Source: an uncultured Massilia sp. (GTDB taxonomy: Bacteria; Pseudomonadota; Gammaproteobacteria; Burkholderiales; Burkholderiaceae). Taken from it: 14,160 nt of DNA. The notes under the pieces were generated by a model. It was not told the origin of the DNA. It did no database searches and saw only the letters and a list, made by a program, of their open reading frames with translations. Where the stretch lies: assembly GCA_946886065.1 (NCBI GenBank), contig CAMPHU010000116.1:1-14160 (forward strand), in the 5' to 3' direction. Shown piece after piece: positions 5,713 through 12,893 of the stretch. The position numbers and the translations under genes are program-made. The stretch's first letter is position 1; each line of letters starts with the position of its first letter.

Positions 5713-7779
5713 ATGAAGACCCGTTGGACACCGAGTTGGACACCGATTAAGACCGCTATTGCCCTGGCCCTGTGCGGGGCGAGCTTCTCCATGGCGCCAG
5801 GCTTTGCCGCAGAGCAGGGCGCAGCGGTCACGCAGAGCAAGCCGGCCGCCGCCACCATGCTGCCGGGCGACGACTTCTTCGCCTGGGCCAACAGCGAGTG
5901 GCTGGCCAGCACCGAGATCCCGGCGGACCGCGGCGCCTGGAGCTCGATGCACGCCCTGGCCGACGAGACCAACCAGCGCATCGTCAAGCTGATCGAGGCC
6001 GCCGGCGCCGACAAGGCCGCGGGCGCCGAGGCGCGCAAGGTCGCCGACTTCTACAACGCCTACATGAACGAGGCGGCGATCGAAGCCGCCGGCACCGCGC
6101 CGCTCAAGCCGCACCTGGCCAGGATCGAGGCGATCAAGTCGCGCACCGACCTGGCGCGCGTGCTGGGCGCCTCGCTGCGCGCCGACGTCGATCCGCTGAA
6201 CGCCACCAACTTCGAGACCGAGAACCTGTTCGGCGTGTGGATCAACCAGGGCCTGAACGAACCGGGCCGCAACATTCCCTGGCTGCTGCAGGGCGGCCTG
6301 GGCATGCCGGACCGCGCCTACTACCTCGACAACAATCCCAAGATGGCCGAGCTGCGCACCAAGTACCAGCAGCACATCGCCGCCATGCTGACCCTGGCCG
6401 GTTTCGACAAGGCCGAGGAGCGCGCCCTGAAGATCTTCGCCCTCGAATCGGAGCTGGCGCAGAGCCACGCCTCGCGCGAGGAATCCGCCGACATCCAGAA
6501 GGCCAACAACGTCTGGACCGCCAAGGACTTCGCCAGCAAGGCGCCGGGGATGGACTGGAAGACCTTCATGGCGGCCGCCGGCCTCGGCAAGCAGGACCGC
6601 TTCCAGGTCTACCATCCGGGCGCGGTGCAGGGTGCGGCGCGCCAGGTGATGGCGACCGACCTGGACACCTGGAAGGACTACCTGGCCTTCCATCTGGCGA
6701 ACAAGTACGCCAGCACCTTGCCGAAGGCCTTCGCGGACCAGCGCTTCGCCTTCTACGGCAAGGCCCTGGCCGGCACCCCGCAGCAGTCGCTGCGCTGGAA
6801 GCGCGCGCTGTCGGCCACCAATGGCGCCATGGATGACGCGGTCGGCAAGCTGTACGTGGAGAAGTACTTCCCGGCGGAGAACAAGGTCCGTATCCAGCAG
6901 ATGGTGGTCAACATCAAGGACGCCTTCGCGCGCCGCATCGACAAGCTCGACTGGATGGCGCCGGCCACCCGCGCCCAGGCCAAGGAAAAGGTGCGCACCA
7001 TGTACGTGGGCATCGGCTACCCGGACAAGTTCAAGTCCTATGCAGGCCTGCAGGTGTCGCCGCTTGACGCCTTCGGCAACGTGATCCGGGCCCAGCAGTT
7101 CCACTACCAGCAGCAGCTGGCCAAGCTGAACCGCAAGCCGGAGCGCACCGAATGGTGCATGCCGCCGCAGCTGGTCAATGCGGTCAACCTGCCGATGCAG
7201 AACGCGCTGAACTTCCCCGCCGCGATCCTGCAGCCGCCGTTCTTCGACCCGCAGGCCTCGGATGCGGCGAACTACGGTGCGATCGGCTCGGTGATCGGCC
7301 ACGAGATCAGCCACAGCTTCGACGACCTGGGCGCCCAGTTCGACGCCCAGGGCCGCCTGCGCGACTGGTGGACCAAGGAAGACCTGGCGCACTTCAAGGC
7401 CGCCTCGCAGAAGCTGGTGGAGCAGTACTCGGCCTACAAGCCTTTCGAGGACCTGCCGGTGAACGGCCAGCTGACCCTGAGCGAGAACCTGTCCGACCTG
7501 GCGGGCCTGGCGGCGGCCTACGATGCGTACAAGCTGAAGGGCGGCGAGAAGGCGGCGACGCAGGAGGCCGACCGCGAGTTCTTCACCGGCTACGGCCGCG
7601 CGTGGCGCACCAAGATGCGCGAGGCCAGCCTGCGCCGCACGGTGCTGACCGATGGGCATGCGCCGGCGCAGTACCGCACCTATACCGTGCGTAACCTGGA
7701 TGCCTGGTATGACGCGTTTGGGGTGAAGCCGGGGCAGAAGCTGTACCTGGCGCCGCAGGAGCGGGTGCGGGTTTGGTAA
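5713..7779 (+). CDS. Exported M13 family (neprilysin/PepO-like) zinc endopeptidase
   Basis: Cleaves oligopeptides on the N-terminal side of hydrophobic residues in characterised relatives. The protein is 688 residues from ATG 5713, with AGGAG (5696-5700) and AAGGA (5704-5707 region) upstream. A basic n-region and hydrophobic stretch (KTAIALALCGASFSMAPGFA) form a signal peptide; the Cys lacks a proper lipobox, so type I cleavage near residue 32 is likely. The substrate-binding stretch NAVNLPMQNALNFPAAILQP is followed by VIGHEISHSFDD with zinc ligands His530 and His534 and catalytic Glu531, then ENLSD with the third ligand Glu591 and supporting Asp595. The family C-terminal CxxW is VRVW here, so the usual cysteine is missing, as in other disulfide-poor bacterial members. 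Second gene of the M1-M13 operon; the pair would combine endo- and aminopeptidase activity. ATG 5713 is chosen over upstream in-frame codons because those would overlap the M1 gene. Confidence 0.95.
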   Translation: MKTRWTPSWTPIKTAIALALCGASFSMAPGFAAEQGAAVTQSKPAAATMLPGDDFFAWANSEWLASTEIPADRGAWSSMHALADETNQRIVKLIEAAGADKAAGAEARKVADFYNAYMNEAAIEAAGTAPLKPHLARIEAIKSRTDLARVLGASLRADVDPLNATNFETENLFGVWINQGLNEPGRNIPWLLQGGLGMPDRAYYLDNNPKMAELRTKYQQHIAAMLTLAGFDKAEERALKIFALESELAQSHASREESADIQKANNVWTAKDFASKAPGMDWKTFMAAAGLGKQDRFQVYHPGAVQGAARQVMATDLDTWKDYLAFHLANKYASTLPKAFADQRFAFYGKALAGTPQQSLRWKRALSATNGAMDDAVGKLYVEKYFPAENKVRIQQMVVNIKDAFARRIDKLDWMAPATRAQAKEKVRTMYVGIGYPDKFKSYAGLQVSPLDAFGNVIRAQQFHYQQQLAKLNRKPERTEWCMPPQLVNAVNLPMQNALNFPAAILQPPFFDPQASDAANYGAIGSVIGHEISHSFDDLGAQFDAQGRLRDWWTKEDLAHFKAASQKLVEQYSAYKPFEDLPVNGQLTLSENLSDLAGLAAAYDAYKLKGGEKAATQEADREFFTGYGRAWRTKMREASLRRTVLTDGHAPAQYRTYTVRNLDAWYDAFGVKPGQKLYLAPQERVRVW
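5723..5746 (+). repeat. 12-bp tandem duplication in the M13 signal peptide
   Basis: GTTGGACACCGA occurs twice back to back (5723-5734 and 5735-5746), producing WTPSWTPI in the n-region of the signal peptide. It looks like a recent in-frame slippage duplication. Confidence 0.85.
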
Positions 7780-7823
7780 GTGCTTGCGGGCACATCGTGA
7801 GCTAGTGGTGTGCGTGCAAACTT

Positions 7824-7849
7824 GGATCCCCGCCTTCGCGGGGATGACG
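7824..7849 (+). repeat. REP-like palindrome, copy 1
   Basis: The unit has a perfect 8-bp stem ATCCCCGC (7826-7833), loop CTTC, GCGGGGAT (7838-7845), flanked by GG and GACG. The same sequence recurs at 10431-10460 and, inverted, at 7901-7926 and 10504-10533. It lies after the M13 stop codon and could also help end or stabilise the operon mRNA. The octamers CTTGGATC (7821-7828) and GATCCAAG (7861-7868) form an additional inverted repeat around it. Confidence 0.85.
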
Positions 7850-7900
7850 TTTACAAGCACGATCCAAGGTGACGTGTCCTCTGATCCGTATCCGCAAATC

Positions 7901-7926
7901 CGACATCCCCGCGGAGGCGGGGACCC
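7901..7926 (-). repeat. REP-like palindrome, copy 2, inverted and diverged
   Basis: Stem CCCCGC (7907-7912), loop GGAG, GCGGGG (7917-7922), ending GACCC. It is the inverse orientation of copy 1, 51 bases away, making a head-to-head pair as in bacterial BIME structures. Loop and flanks have diverged from the other copies. Confidence 0.75.
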
Positions 7927-7983
7927 AATTCCGACGAGCAGTGACTGCACGAGCGCTCGCCACATGGCTGGCAACGCGCTACG

Positions 7984-8604
7984 ATGCACCCCATGACCCC
8001 CGACGACATCACCCGCCGCACCCTCGACCACTACAACCGCAGCGCCGAGGCCTTCTTCGCCGGCACGATCGACCACGACGTCAGCCAGAACATCGACGCG
8101 CTGCTGTCCGCCATCACCGCCCCGGCCCCGTACACGATCCTGGACCTCGGCTGCGGCCCGGGCCGCGACCTGAAGACCTTCACCGCCCTCGGCCACCAGG
8201 CCATCGGCCTGGACGGCAGCGAGAAATTCGCCGAGATGGCCCGCGCCTACAGCGGCTGCGAAGTCTGGCGCCAGGATTTCCTGCACCTCGACCTGCCGCC
8301 AGGCATGTTCGACGGCATCTTCGCCAATGCCGCCCTGTTTCACGTGCCCAGCGCCAATCTCCCGGAAGTGCTGGAACACTTGTTCGGCGCCCTCAAGCCC
8401 GGCGGCGTGCTGTTCAGCTCCAACCCGCGCGGCCACAATGAAGAAGGCTGGAATGGCCCGCGCTACGGCAGCTATTACGACTACGCTACCTGGGAGCGTT
8501 ACCTCACTGCCGCCGGCTTTACGCCGCTGCACCACTATTACCGGCCAGCAGGATTGCCGCGCGAACAGCAACCCTGGCTGGCCAGCGTCTGGCGCAAGCC
8601 TTGA
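7984..8604 (+). CDS. Class I SAM-dependent methyltransferase, substrate unknown
   Basis: A 206-residue cytosolic protein with a single Rossmann methyltransferase domain. Motif I is TILDLGCGPGRDL at residues 51-63, the acidic end of the second strand is GLDGSEKFAEMA (about 74-85), followed by the Asp of RQDFLHLDLP, then FDGIFANAALFHVP and LKPGGVLFSSNPRG, which match the methyltransferase type 11/25 fold. An aromatic, Tyr-rich stretch (GPRYGSYYDYATWERY) near the C-terminus may shape the acceptor pocket. Two starts are possible, ATG 7984 and ATG 7993 (residue 4); neither has a clear Shine-Dalgarno sequence. Separated from the M13 gene by 204 bases containing two REP-like palindromes, so probably an independent unit. 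The methyl acceptor cannot be named from sequence. Confidence 0.9.
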   Translation: MHPMTPDDITRRTLDHYNRSAEAFFAGTIDHDVSQNIDALLSAITAPAPYTILDLGCGPGRDLKTFTALGHQAIGLDGSEKFAEMARAYSGCEVWRQDFLHLDLPPGMFDGIFANAALFHVPSANLPEVLEHLFGALKPGGVLFSSNPRGHNEEGWNGPRYGSYYDYATWERYLTAAGFTPLHHYYRPAGLPREQQPWLASVWRKP

Positions 8605-8683
8605 ATGTTAACTGACGTACAGAATGGCTCGGCAATCACGCCTAAGGTGAAACTTCGATTCATACCAGCATGAGGTGACCACC

Positions 8684-8860
8684 ATGAACGACGACCAAAT
8701 CAAAGGCCAGGCCAAAAACATTGGCGGCAAGATCCAGCAGAAAGTCGGCGAAGCCGTCGGCAGCCGCCAGCAGCAGCGCGAGGGCCTGTCGAACCAGGCC
8801 GAAGGCAAGGTCCAGGAAAAAGTGGGCGACGTGAAAGACATCGTCAAGGGCAACCGCTGA
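8684..8860 (+). CDS. CsbD-family small stress protein, copy 1
   Basis: A 58-residue hydrophilic protein of the CsbD/UPF0337 family, begun here at ATG 8684 because GAGGTG (8673-8678 region) gives a properly spaced ribosome-binding site; a GTG at 8675 lies inside that site and is an unlikely start. It consists of two similar helical halves, IKGQAKNIGGKIQQKVGEAVG and a second half with AEGKVQEKVGDVKD, the usual CsbD repeat of KGxAK/GKxxxKxG. Family members are induced by general stress in several bacteria, but their molecular role is not established. It resembles the second CsbD gene at 10175 (both begin MN-DQ and share IGGKIQ), so the two are likely paralogues. Followed by a bidirectional terminator shared with the converging AI-2E family gene. 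Confidence 0.9.
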   Translation: MNDDQIKGQAKNIGGKIQQKVGEAVGSRQQQREGLSNQAEGKVQEKVGDVKDIVKGNR

Positions 8861-8882
8861 TTCCCGCGATTCCACAAAAAAC

Positions 8883-8907
8883 AAGCCGCGCAGTGCGCGG
8901 CTTTTTT
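8883..8907 (+). terminator. Bidirectional intrinsic terminator
   Basis: Stem AAGCCGCGC (8883-8891), loop AGT, GCGCGGCTT (8895-8903), followed by Ts to 8907 on the plus strand and preceded by an A run from 8876 that gives Ts on the minus strand. It can end both the first CsbD gene and the converging AI-2E family gene. Confidence 0.88.
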
Positions 8908-8912
8908 ATTGT

Positions 8913-10010
8913 TCATCCGGAGCCGTTGCGGGCCGGCGTCCGGTCGCCCAGCACGTCTTCGATGTAGAGCATTCTCACCAGCACCGCCAGGCCCGCCGCC
9001 AGCGGCGTCGCCAGCGCCACCCCGGCAAAGCCGAACAGGGTGCCGAAGATCAGCTGCATCACGATCACCAGGGCCGGCGGCAGGTCGACCGCGCGCGCCT
9101 CGATCAGTGGCTGCAGCAGATAGCCTTCGACCAGCTGGACCCCCACGAACAGCAACACCGTGTACAGCGCCAGTTCCGGGCTGATCGACAGCGCCAGCAG
9201 CACGGCCGGCACACCGGCCATGATCGGGCCGAGGTAGGGAATGAAGTCGAGGAAGCCGGCAATGATGCCGAGGATTAGCGCCAGCGGCACGCCCAGCATG
9301 CTCAGGCCGACCGAGGTTGCGATGCCGACGATCAGCATCGACGCCGCCTTGCCGAGCAGCCAGCTGGCCAGGGTATGGCCGAGTTCCTGCAGCACCTGGC
9401 GGGCGCGGTCGCGCCGCGTTTGCGGGATCAGGCGCACCACGCCGCTGGTGTAGAGCTGGGGCGTCGCCGCAAAGTAGATGCCGACGAACAGGATGATGAC
9501 CACGTTGCCGGCGGCGCCCAGCACGCCGGTGAAGAAGAGGCCCGCGTTCGGTACCAGGTTGCTGAGCTGCTTGACGATCGTTCCCGGCGGCGGCAGTTCG
9601 GAAGCAATGCGCTTGAGTAGCGGATGCTGGGCGACTTCGCTTTGCAGGCGTTCCACCGCGGCCGGAATTTCCTTTGCCAGCTTGTTCGACTGTTCCGAGA
9701 TCTGCGGCGCCATGGCCCAGCCGCCCAGGCCGATGAGGGCGAGCAGGAGCAGCACGATCGCGGTGAGGGCCAGCTTGCGCTTGAGTTTGAAGCGGCGATG
9801 CAGGATATCGCTCAGCTTGTAAAGCAGCACCGCGCACAGGATGCAGGCGAAGGTCAGCAGCAGGGCGTCGGCGGCCATGACGATGGCGGCGGCGCCGAAC
9901 AGGAACAGCACCGCGATGCCATTGATGAGCGTGGCCCTGCGCGCCAGCCGGCGCTGCGCCTGCGGCGGCTCGGGCGGAGGATGCGATGCGGTCGGGTGGT
10001 CGTCGTGCAT
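8913..10010 (-). CDS. AI-2E family (UPF0118/PerM-like) membrane permease
   Basis: A 365-residue polytopic inner-membrane protein. Hydrophobic segments lie near residues 28-46, 48-64, 80-98, 160-182, 223-251, 262-277, 280-296 and 310-345, with a hydrophilic stretch (about 100-155) between the third and fourth, the usual layout of the family. The conserved late motif DFIPYLGPIMAGVP is at about 255-268, and EGYLLQPLI at about 295-303. Family members include E. coli TqsA, linked to autoinducer-2 export, but others act as Na+/H+ antiporters, so the substrate here is open. The ATG ending at 10010 is preferred over the TTG at 10016 because GAGG lies 8 bases upstream of the ATG and only 2 before the TTG. 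The N-terminus is His/Pro-rich (HPTASHPPPEPP). It is flanked by the two CsbD genes, converging on the first and diverging from the second. Confidence 0.9.
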   Translation of the reverse strand: MHDDHPTASHPPPEPPQAQRRLARRATLINGIAVLFLFGAAAIVMAADALLLTFACILCAVLLYKLSDILHRRFKLKRKLALTAIVLLLLALIGLGGWAMAPQISEQSNKLAKEIPAAVERLQSEVAQHPLLKRIASELPPPGTIVKQLSNLVPNAGLFFTGVLGAAGNVVIILFVGIYFAATPQLYTSGVVRLIPQTRRDRARQVLQELGHTLASWLLGKAASMLIVGIATSVGLSMLGVPLALILGIIAGFLDFIPYLGPIMAGVPAVLLALSISPELALYTVLLFVGVQLVEGYLLQPLIEARAVDLPPALVIVMQLIFGTLFGFAGVALATPLAAGLAVLVRMLYIEDVLGDRTPARNGSG

Positions 10011-10134
10011 GGCCAATACCTCGGTAAGCGGCGGCGCCGCGTTGCCAAAACATTAGCATTTGCATTGCTTAAATGTCGCGCGGATGAGGTGACGCGGCTG
10101 TGTGCGGACACGCACGGAAGAGCAGGCCAGTGCT

Positions 10135-10143
10135 TGTTATTCT
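10135..10143 (+). promoter_or_regulatory. Possible extended -10 promoter for the second CsbD gene
   Basis: TG-T-TATTCT (10135-10143) fits an extended -10 element, predicted start near 10150, 25 bases before the ATG. No good -35 box is seen 17 bases upstream, which would suit a stress sigma factor or an extended -10 promoter. By eye only. Confidence 0.35.
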
Positions 10144-10174
10144 GTCATCACCGTGTGAATGAAAGGAGAACGCC

Positions 10175-10360
10175 ATGAACAAGGACCAAGTCGAAGGCAA
10201 GCTGCAGGACATCGGCGGCAAGATTCAGGAAGAAGCGGGCAAGCTGGTGGACAGCCCGGAGCAGCAGGTGAAAGGCCTGAAGAACCAGGTCGAGGGCAAG
10301 ACCCAGGAGAAGCTGGGCGATGCACGCGAAGCGCTGGATGAGGCGACGCGGCGTCGCTGA
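10175..10360 (+). CDS. CsbD-family small stress protein, copy 2
   Basis: A 61-residue hydrophilic CsbD/UPF0337 protein, starting at ATG 10175 behind a strong AAAGGAGAA ribosome-binding sequence (10162-10170). It shows the two-repeat family pattern: VEGKLQDIGGKIQEEAGKLV followed by LKNQVEGKTQEKLGDAREAL. It shares the start MN-DQ and IGGKIQ with the copy at 8684 but is more acidic and ends in a basic RRR tail. It sits 164 bases from, and divergent to, the AI-2E family gene. Stress induction is the known behaviour of some members; its mechanism is not known. A strong terminator follows. Confidence 0.92.
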   Translation: MNKDQVEGKLQDIGGKIQEEAGKLVDSPEQQVKGLKNQVEGKTQEKLGDAREALDEATRRR

Positions 10361-10382
10361 GTTGTTGGCTTGGGGATTGGGG

Positions 10383-10414
10383 AACAGCCGCCGGGAGGCG
10401 GCTGTTGTCGTTTT
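10383..10414 (+). terminator. Rho-independent terminator after the second CsbD gene
   Basis: Perfect 10-bp stem AACAGCCGCC (10383-10392), loop GGGA, GGCGGCTGTT (10397-10406), followed by GTCGTTTT. The T run is interrupted, but the stem is strong and lies 22 bases past the stop codon. Confidence 0.75.
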
Positions 10415-10430
10415 GGGGTGTGCTGAGGAA

Positions 10431-10460
10431 CGTGGGTCCCCGCCTTCGCGGGGATGACGT
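10431..10460 (+). repeat. REP-like palindrome, copy 3
   Basis: A 30-base unit with core CCCCGC-CTTC-GCGGGG, starting CGTGGGT and ending ATGACGT. It is the same family as copy 1 at 7824 and matches the reverse complement of copy 4 (10504-10533) at 29 of 30 positions. Confidence 0.9.
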
Positions 10461-10503
10461 GCGAGAGCAGATGGCCGCGTTTGATTCCAGATGCTGCTTT
10501 AAT

Positions 10504-10533
10504 ACGTCATCCCCGCGAAGGCGGGAACCCACG
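10504..10533 (-). repeat. REP-like palindrome, copy 4, inverted partner of copy 3
   Basis: Plus strand begins ACGTCATCCCCGCGAAGGCG and ends GGAACCCACG. It is inverted relative to copy 3 with one mismatch and a 43-base spacer (10461-10503), so the whole 10431-10533 stretch could fold into a long cruciform or transcript hairpin. Confidence 0.9.
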
Positions 10534-10553
10534 TTCGCAAGCTCCGCACAATG

Positions 10554-10579
10554 AAAAACGGCCGCGCAAGCGCGGCCGT
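10554..10579 (-). terminator. Rho-independent terminator of the DPP IV-like gene
   Basis: On the minus strand: ACGGCCGCG (10579-10571), loop CTTG, CGCGGCCGT (10566-10558), then continuing Ts to 10554. It lies 18 bases past the stop codon of the S9 peptidase gene. Confidence 0.87.
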
Positions 10580-10597
10580 CCGTGAACGAAACGCCGC

Positions 10598-12817
10598 TTA
10601 CTTCGCCTGCGTCCCGCCCAGGTTCTTCTTGAAGAACGCCTCGATCAGCCCATACACATGGCGCTGGTTGACCTTCCCCGAAATGCCATGCTTGGCCCCC
10701 GGATACGTCATCAGGTCGAACTGCACATTGCGTTTCACCAGCTCGTCGATCAGGCGTGTGGTATTGGTGAACAACACATTGTCATCGGCCATGCCGTGCA
10801 CCAGCAGCAGCGGCGACTTCAGCCCGTCCAGGTGCGCGAACACGCCGCTGCGCTGGTAGGCTTCCGGATCGCCCTTCGGCGTGCCGCCCACGAACTGCTC
10901 GGTGTAGTGGGTGTCGTACAGCGCCCAGTCCGTCACCGGCGCCACCGACACGCCCATCGCGATCTTGTCCGATGCCGCGGCCAGCAGGCGCAGGGTCATG
11001 AAGCCGCCGTAGCTCCAGCCGAACACGCCCACGCGCTTCGGATCGACAAAGCTCTGCTGGCCCAGCCACTCGATGCCGGTCAGCTGGTCTTCGACTTCGT
11101 GCTTGCCCAGGTTGTTGTAGATGACGTCGGTGAACTGGCGCTCGCGGCGGCTCGAGCCGCGGTTATCCAGGCGGAATACCACGAAGCCCTGCTGTGCCAT
11201 GTACTGGTCGAAGTAATTGCCCCAGGCGCGGGTCACGCGCTGCGAGTGCGGGCCGCCGTAGGTGAACAGGAACACCGGGTAGCGCTTGCCCGCATCGAAG
11301 TTGGCCGGCTTGATCATCGAGTAGTGCAGGGTCTGGCCATCCTTGGCCTTGATGGTGCCGTACTCGGTCGGCAGGTGGTCCGGCAGGTACTTGGCGTACG
11401 GGTGGTTCGCGTTCAGCTCGTTCTTTTCCAGCCATTCGACCATCGAACCGTCGGCGCGGCGGATAGACACTTGCGGCGGGGTGCGCGGGTTCGAGTAGGT
11501 GTCGACGAAGATCTTGCCATTGCCTGCGAAGGAAGCGTCATGCCAGCCGTCGCCGGTGGTGATGCGCGCCGGCTTGGCGGCGGTGCTGCCGTCCAGCTTG
11601 AGGGCGTAGGTCTGCTTGTCGATCACGGCGTCGCGGTTCGATGCCACGTAGACCTTGCCGGCGTTCTCGTCGACCGCCAGCACGCTGTCCACGCCCCATT
11701 CGCCGGACGAGATCGGGTGCAGCAGCTTGCCGTCCAGGCCGTACAGGTAGAGGTGGTTGCGGCCGCTGCGCTCCGACGCCCAGATGAAAGCGTTGTTCTT
11801 CTTCAGGAAGCGCAGGTCGTTGTGGATGCTGACCCAGGTGGTCGAGGTCTCGGAGAACAGCGGGCGCTGCGCCAGGGTGGCGACGTCCACGGCCACCAGG
11901 TCGAGGCGCTTCTGGTCGCGCGTCTGGCGCTGGTAGACCAGGGTCCTGGCGTCGGCGCTGAAGTCGGCGCGCACCAGGTAGATATCCTTATCAAGGCCCA
12001 GGTCGATCTTGCGCTGCTGGCCGTTGACCGGGTTGACGATCATCAGGTCGATCAGGACGTTCGGATCGCCCGCGGCCGGGTAGTGCTGGTCGATGACTTC
12101 GGTGCGGTCGGCGAAGATCTCGAAGCGGCGCGCCACCGGCACCGGTGCTTCGTCGTAGCGGCGGTAGGCGATGTACGAATCGTCCGGCGCCCAGTAGTAG
12201 CCGGTGTGCTGGTCCATCTCTTCCTGCGCCACGAACTCGGCTTCGCCGTTGTGCACGGTGCCCTTGCCGTCCGTGGTGAGCTGGCGCTCGGCGCCGGTGG
12301 CCAGCTCGATCACGACCAGGTTCTGGTTGCGCACGAAGGAGACATAGCGGCCCTTCGGCGAGATCTTCGGATCGATCACGTTGCCCGAGGCGACCTTGCG
12401 CGCGGCCTCAGGCTTGGCGGCGTCGACCAGGTAGAGGTCGCCGCCGATCGGCACCAGCAGCTGGCGGCCGTCCGGCGACCAGAAATAGTTCAGGATGCCC
12501 GACAGGCCGGCGGTACGGGCGCGCTCGCGGCGCGCCTTTTCTTCCAGCGACAGCTCTTCGTTCGGCACCAGGCGCTTGGAATCGACCAGCAACTGGGTCT
12601 TCTTGCTCTTGGTGTTGTACTCCCACAGGTCCAGCTGGTACTGGTTGTCGCTGCGGCCGCGCAGGAAGGTCACGCGTTCGCCGTCGGGCGACACGCGCAG
12701 GGTGCGCACGCCGGGGCCGGCCAGGGCCGGTTCGCCGTAGATGCGGTCCAGCGTCAGGCGTTCGGCCGAAGCGGGAGCGGCCGCGAGGGCGGCCAGGAGA
12801 AGGAGGAGAGGGCGCAT
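10598..12817 (-). CDS. Exported S9 family peptidase, dipeptidyl peptidase IV type
   Basis: Serine exopeptidase predicted to release N-terminal dipeptides, typically X-Pro, outside the cytoplasm. The 739-residue protein starts with a signal peptide (MRPLLLLLAALAAAPASA, cleaved after residue 18). Residues of about 35-500 form the DPP IV beta-propeller (repeated SPDG/SADA-type blades), including the paired glutamates Glu199-Glu200 in FVAQEEM that bind the substrate amino terminus in this subfamily. The alpha/beta hydrolase domain (about 515-737) carries the nucleophile Ser602 in GWSYGG, Asp678 in HGMADDNV and His710 in AKHG; spacings of 76 and 32 match human DPP4 (78 and 32). All catalytic residues are intact and the length is normal for bacterial members. 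The ATG complementary to 12815-12817 follows an AGAGA sequence. The MATE gene lies 76 bases upstream on the same strand with no terminator seen between them, so co-transcription is possible. Confidence 0.96.
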   Translation of the reverse strand: MRPLLLLLAALAAAPASAERLTLDRIYGEPALAGPGVRTLRVSPDGERVTFLRGRSDNQYQLDLWEYNTKSKKTQLLVDSKRLVPNEELSLEEKARRERARTAGLSGILNYFWSPDGRQLLVPIGGDLYLVDAAKPEAARKVASGNVIDPKISPKGRYVSFVRNQNLVVIELATGAERQLTTDGKGTVHNGEAEFVAQEEMDQHTGYYWAPDDSYIAYRRYDEAPVPVARRFEIFADRTEVIDQHYPAAGDPNVLIDLMIVNPVNGQQRKIDLGLDKDIYLVRADFSADARTLVYQRQTRDQKRLDLVAVDVATLAQRPLFSETSTTWVSIHNDLRFLKKNNAFIWASERSGRNHLYLYGLDGKLLHPISSGEWGVDSVLAVDENAGKVYVASNRDAVIDKQTYALKLDGSTAAKPARITTGDGWHDASFAGNGKIFVDTYSNPRTPPQVSIRRADGSMVEWLEKNELNANHPYAKYLPDHLPTEYGTIKAKDGQTLHYSMIKPANFDAGKRYPVFLFTYGGPHSQRVTRAWGNYFDQYMAQQGFVVFRLDNRGSSRRERQFTDVIYNNLGKHEVEDQLTGIEWLGQQSFVDPKRVGVFGWSYGGFMTLRLLAAASDKIAMGVSVAPVTDWALYDTHYTEQFVGGTPKGDPEAYQRSGVFAHLDGLKSPLLLVHGMADDNVLFTNTTRLIDELVKRNVQFDLMTYPGAKHGISGKVNQRHVYGLIEAFFKKNLGGTQAK

Positions 12818-12893
12818 GGATGTCTCTGGAATTTAGTTAATTTACTGCAACGGCGGAACGATACCAGAGTCAGGCTTGGAACGCTGTAAATAC

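Noticed and set aside
5554..8571. Very long minus-strand open frame (about 1000 codons) opposite the M13 and methyltransferase genes
   Set aside because: It is a composition artefact of GC-rich codon use; it crosses two well-supported genes and intergenic REP elements and shows no recognisable domain. The same applies to the antisense frames at 3095-5743 and 10658-12889.
8675..8683. GTG at 8675 as the start of the first CsbD gene
   Set aside because: It lies inside the GAGGTG ribosome-binding sequence that properly positions ATG 8684.
7824..10533. Palindromic repeats as a CRISPR array
   Set aside because: Only two pairs, widely separated, in alternating orientation, with no regular spacers and no cas genes.
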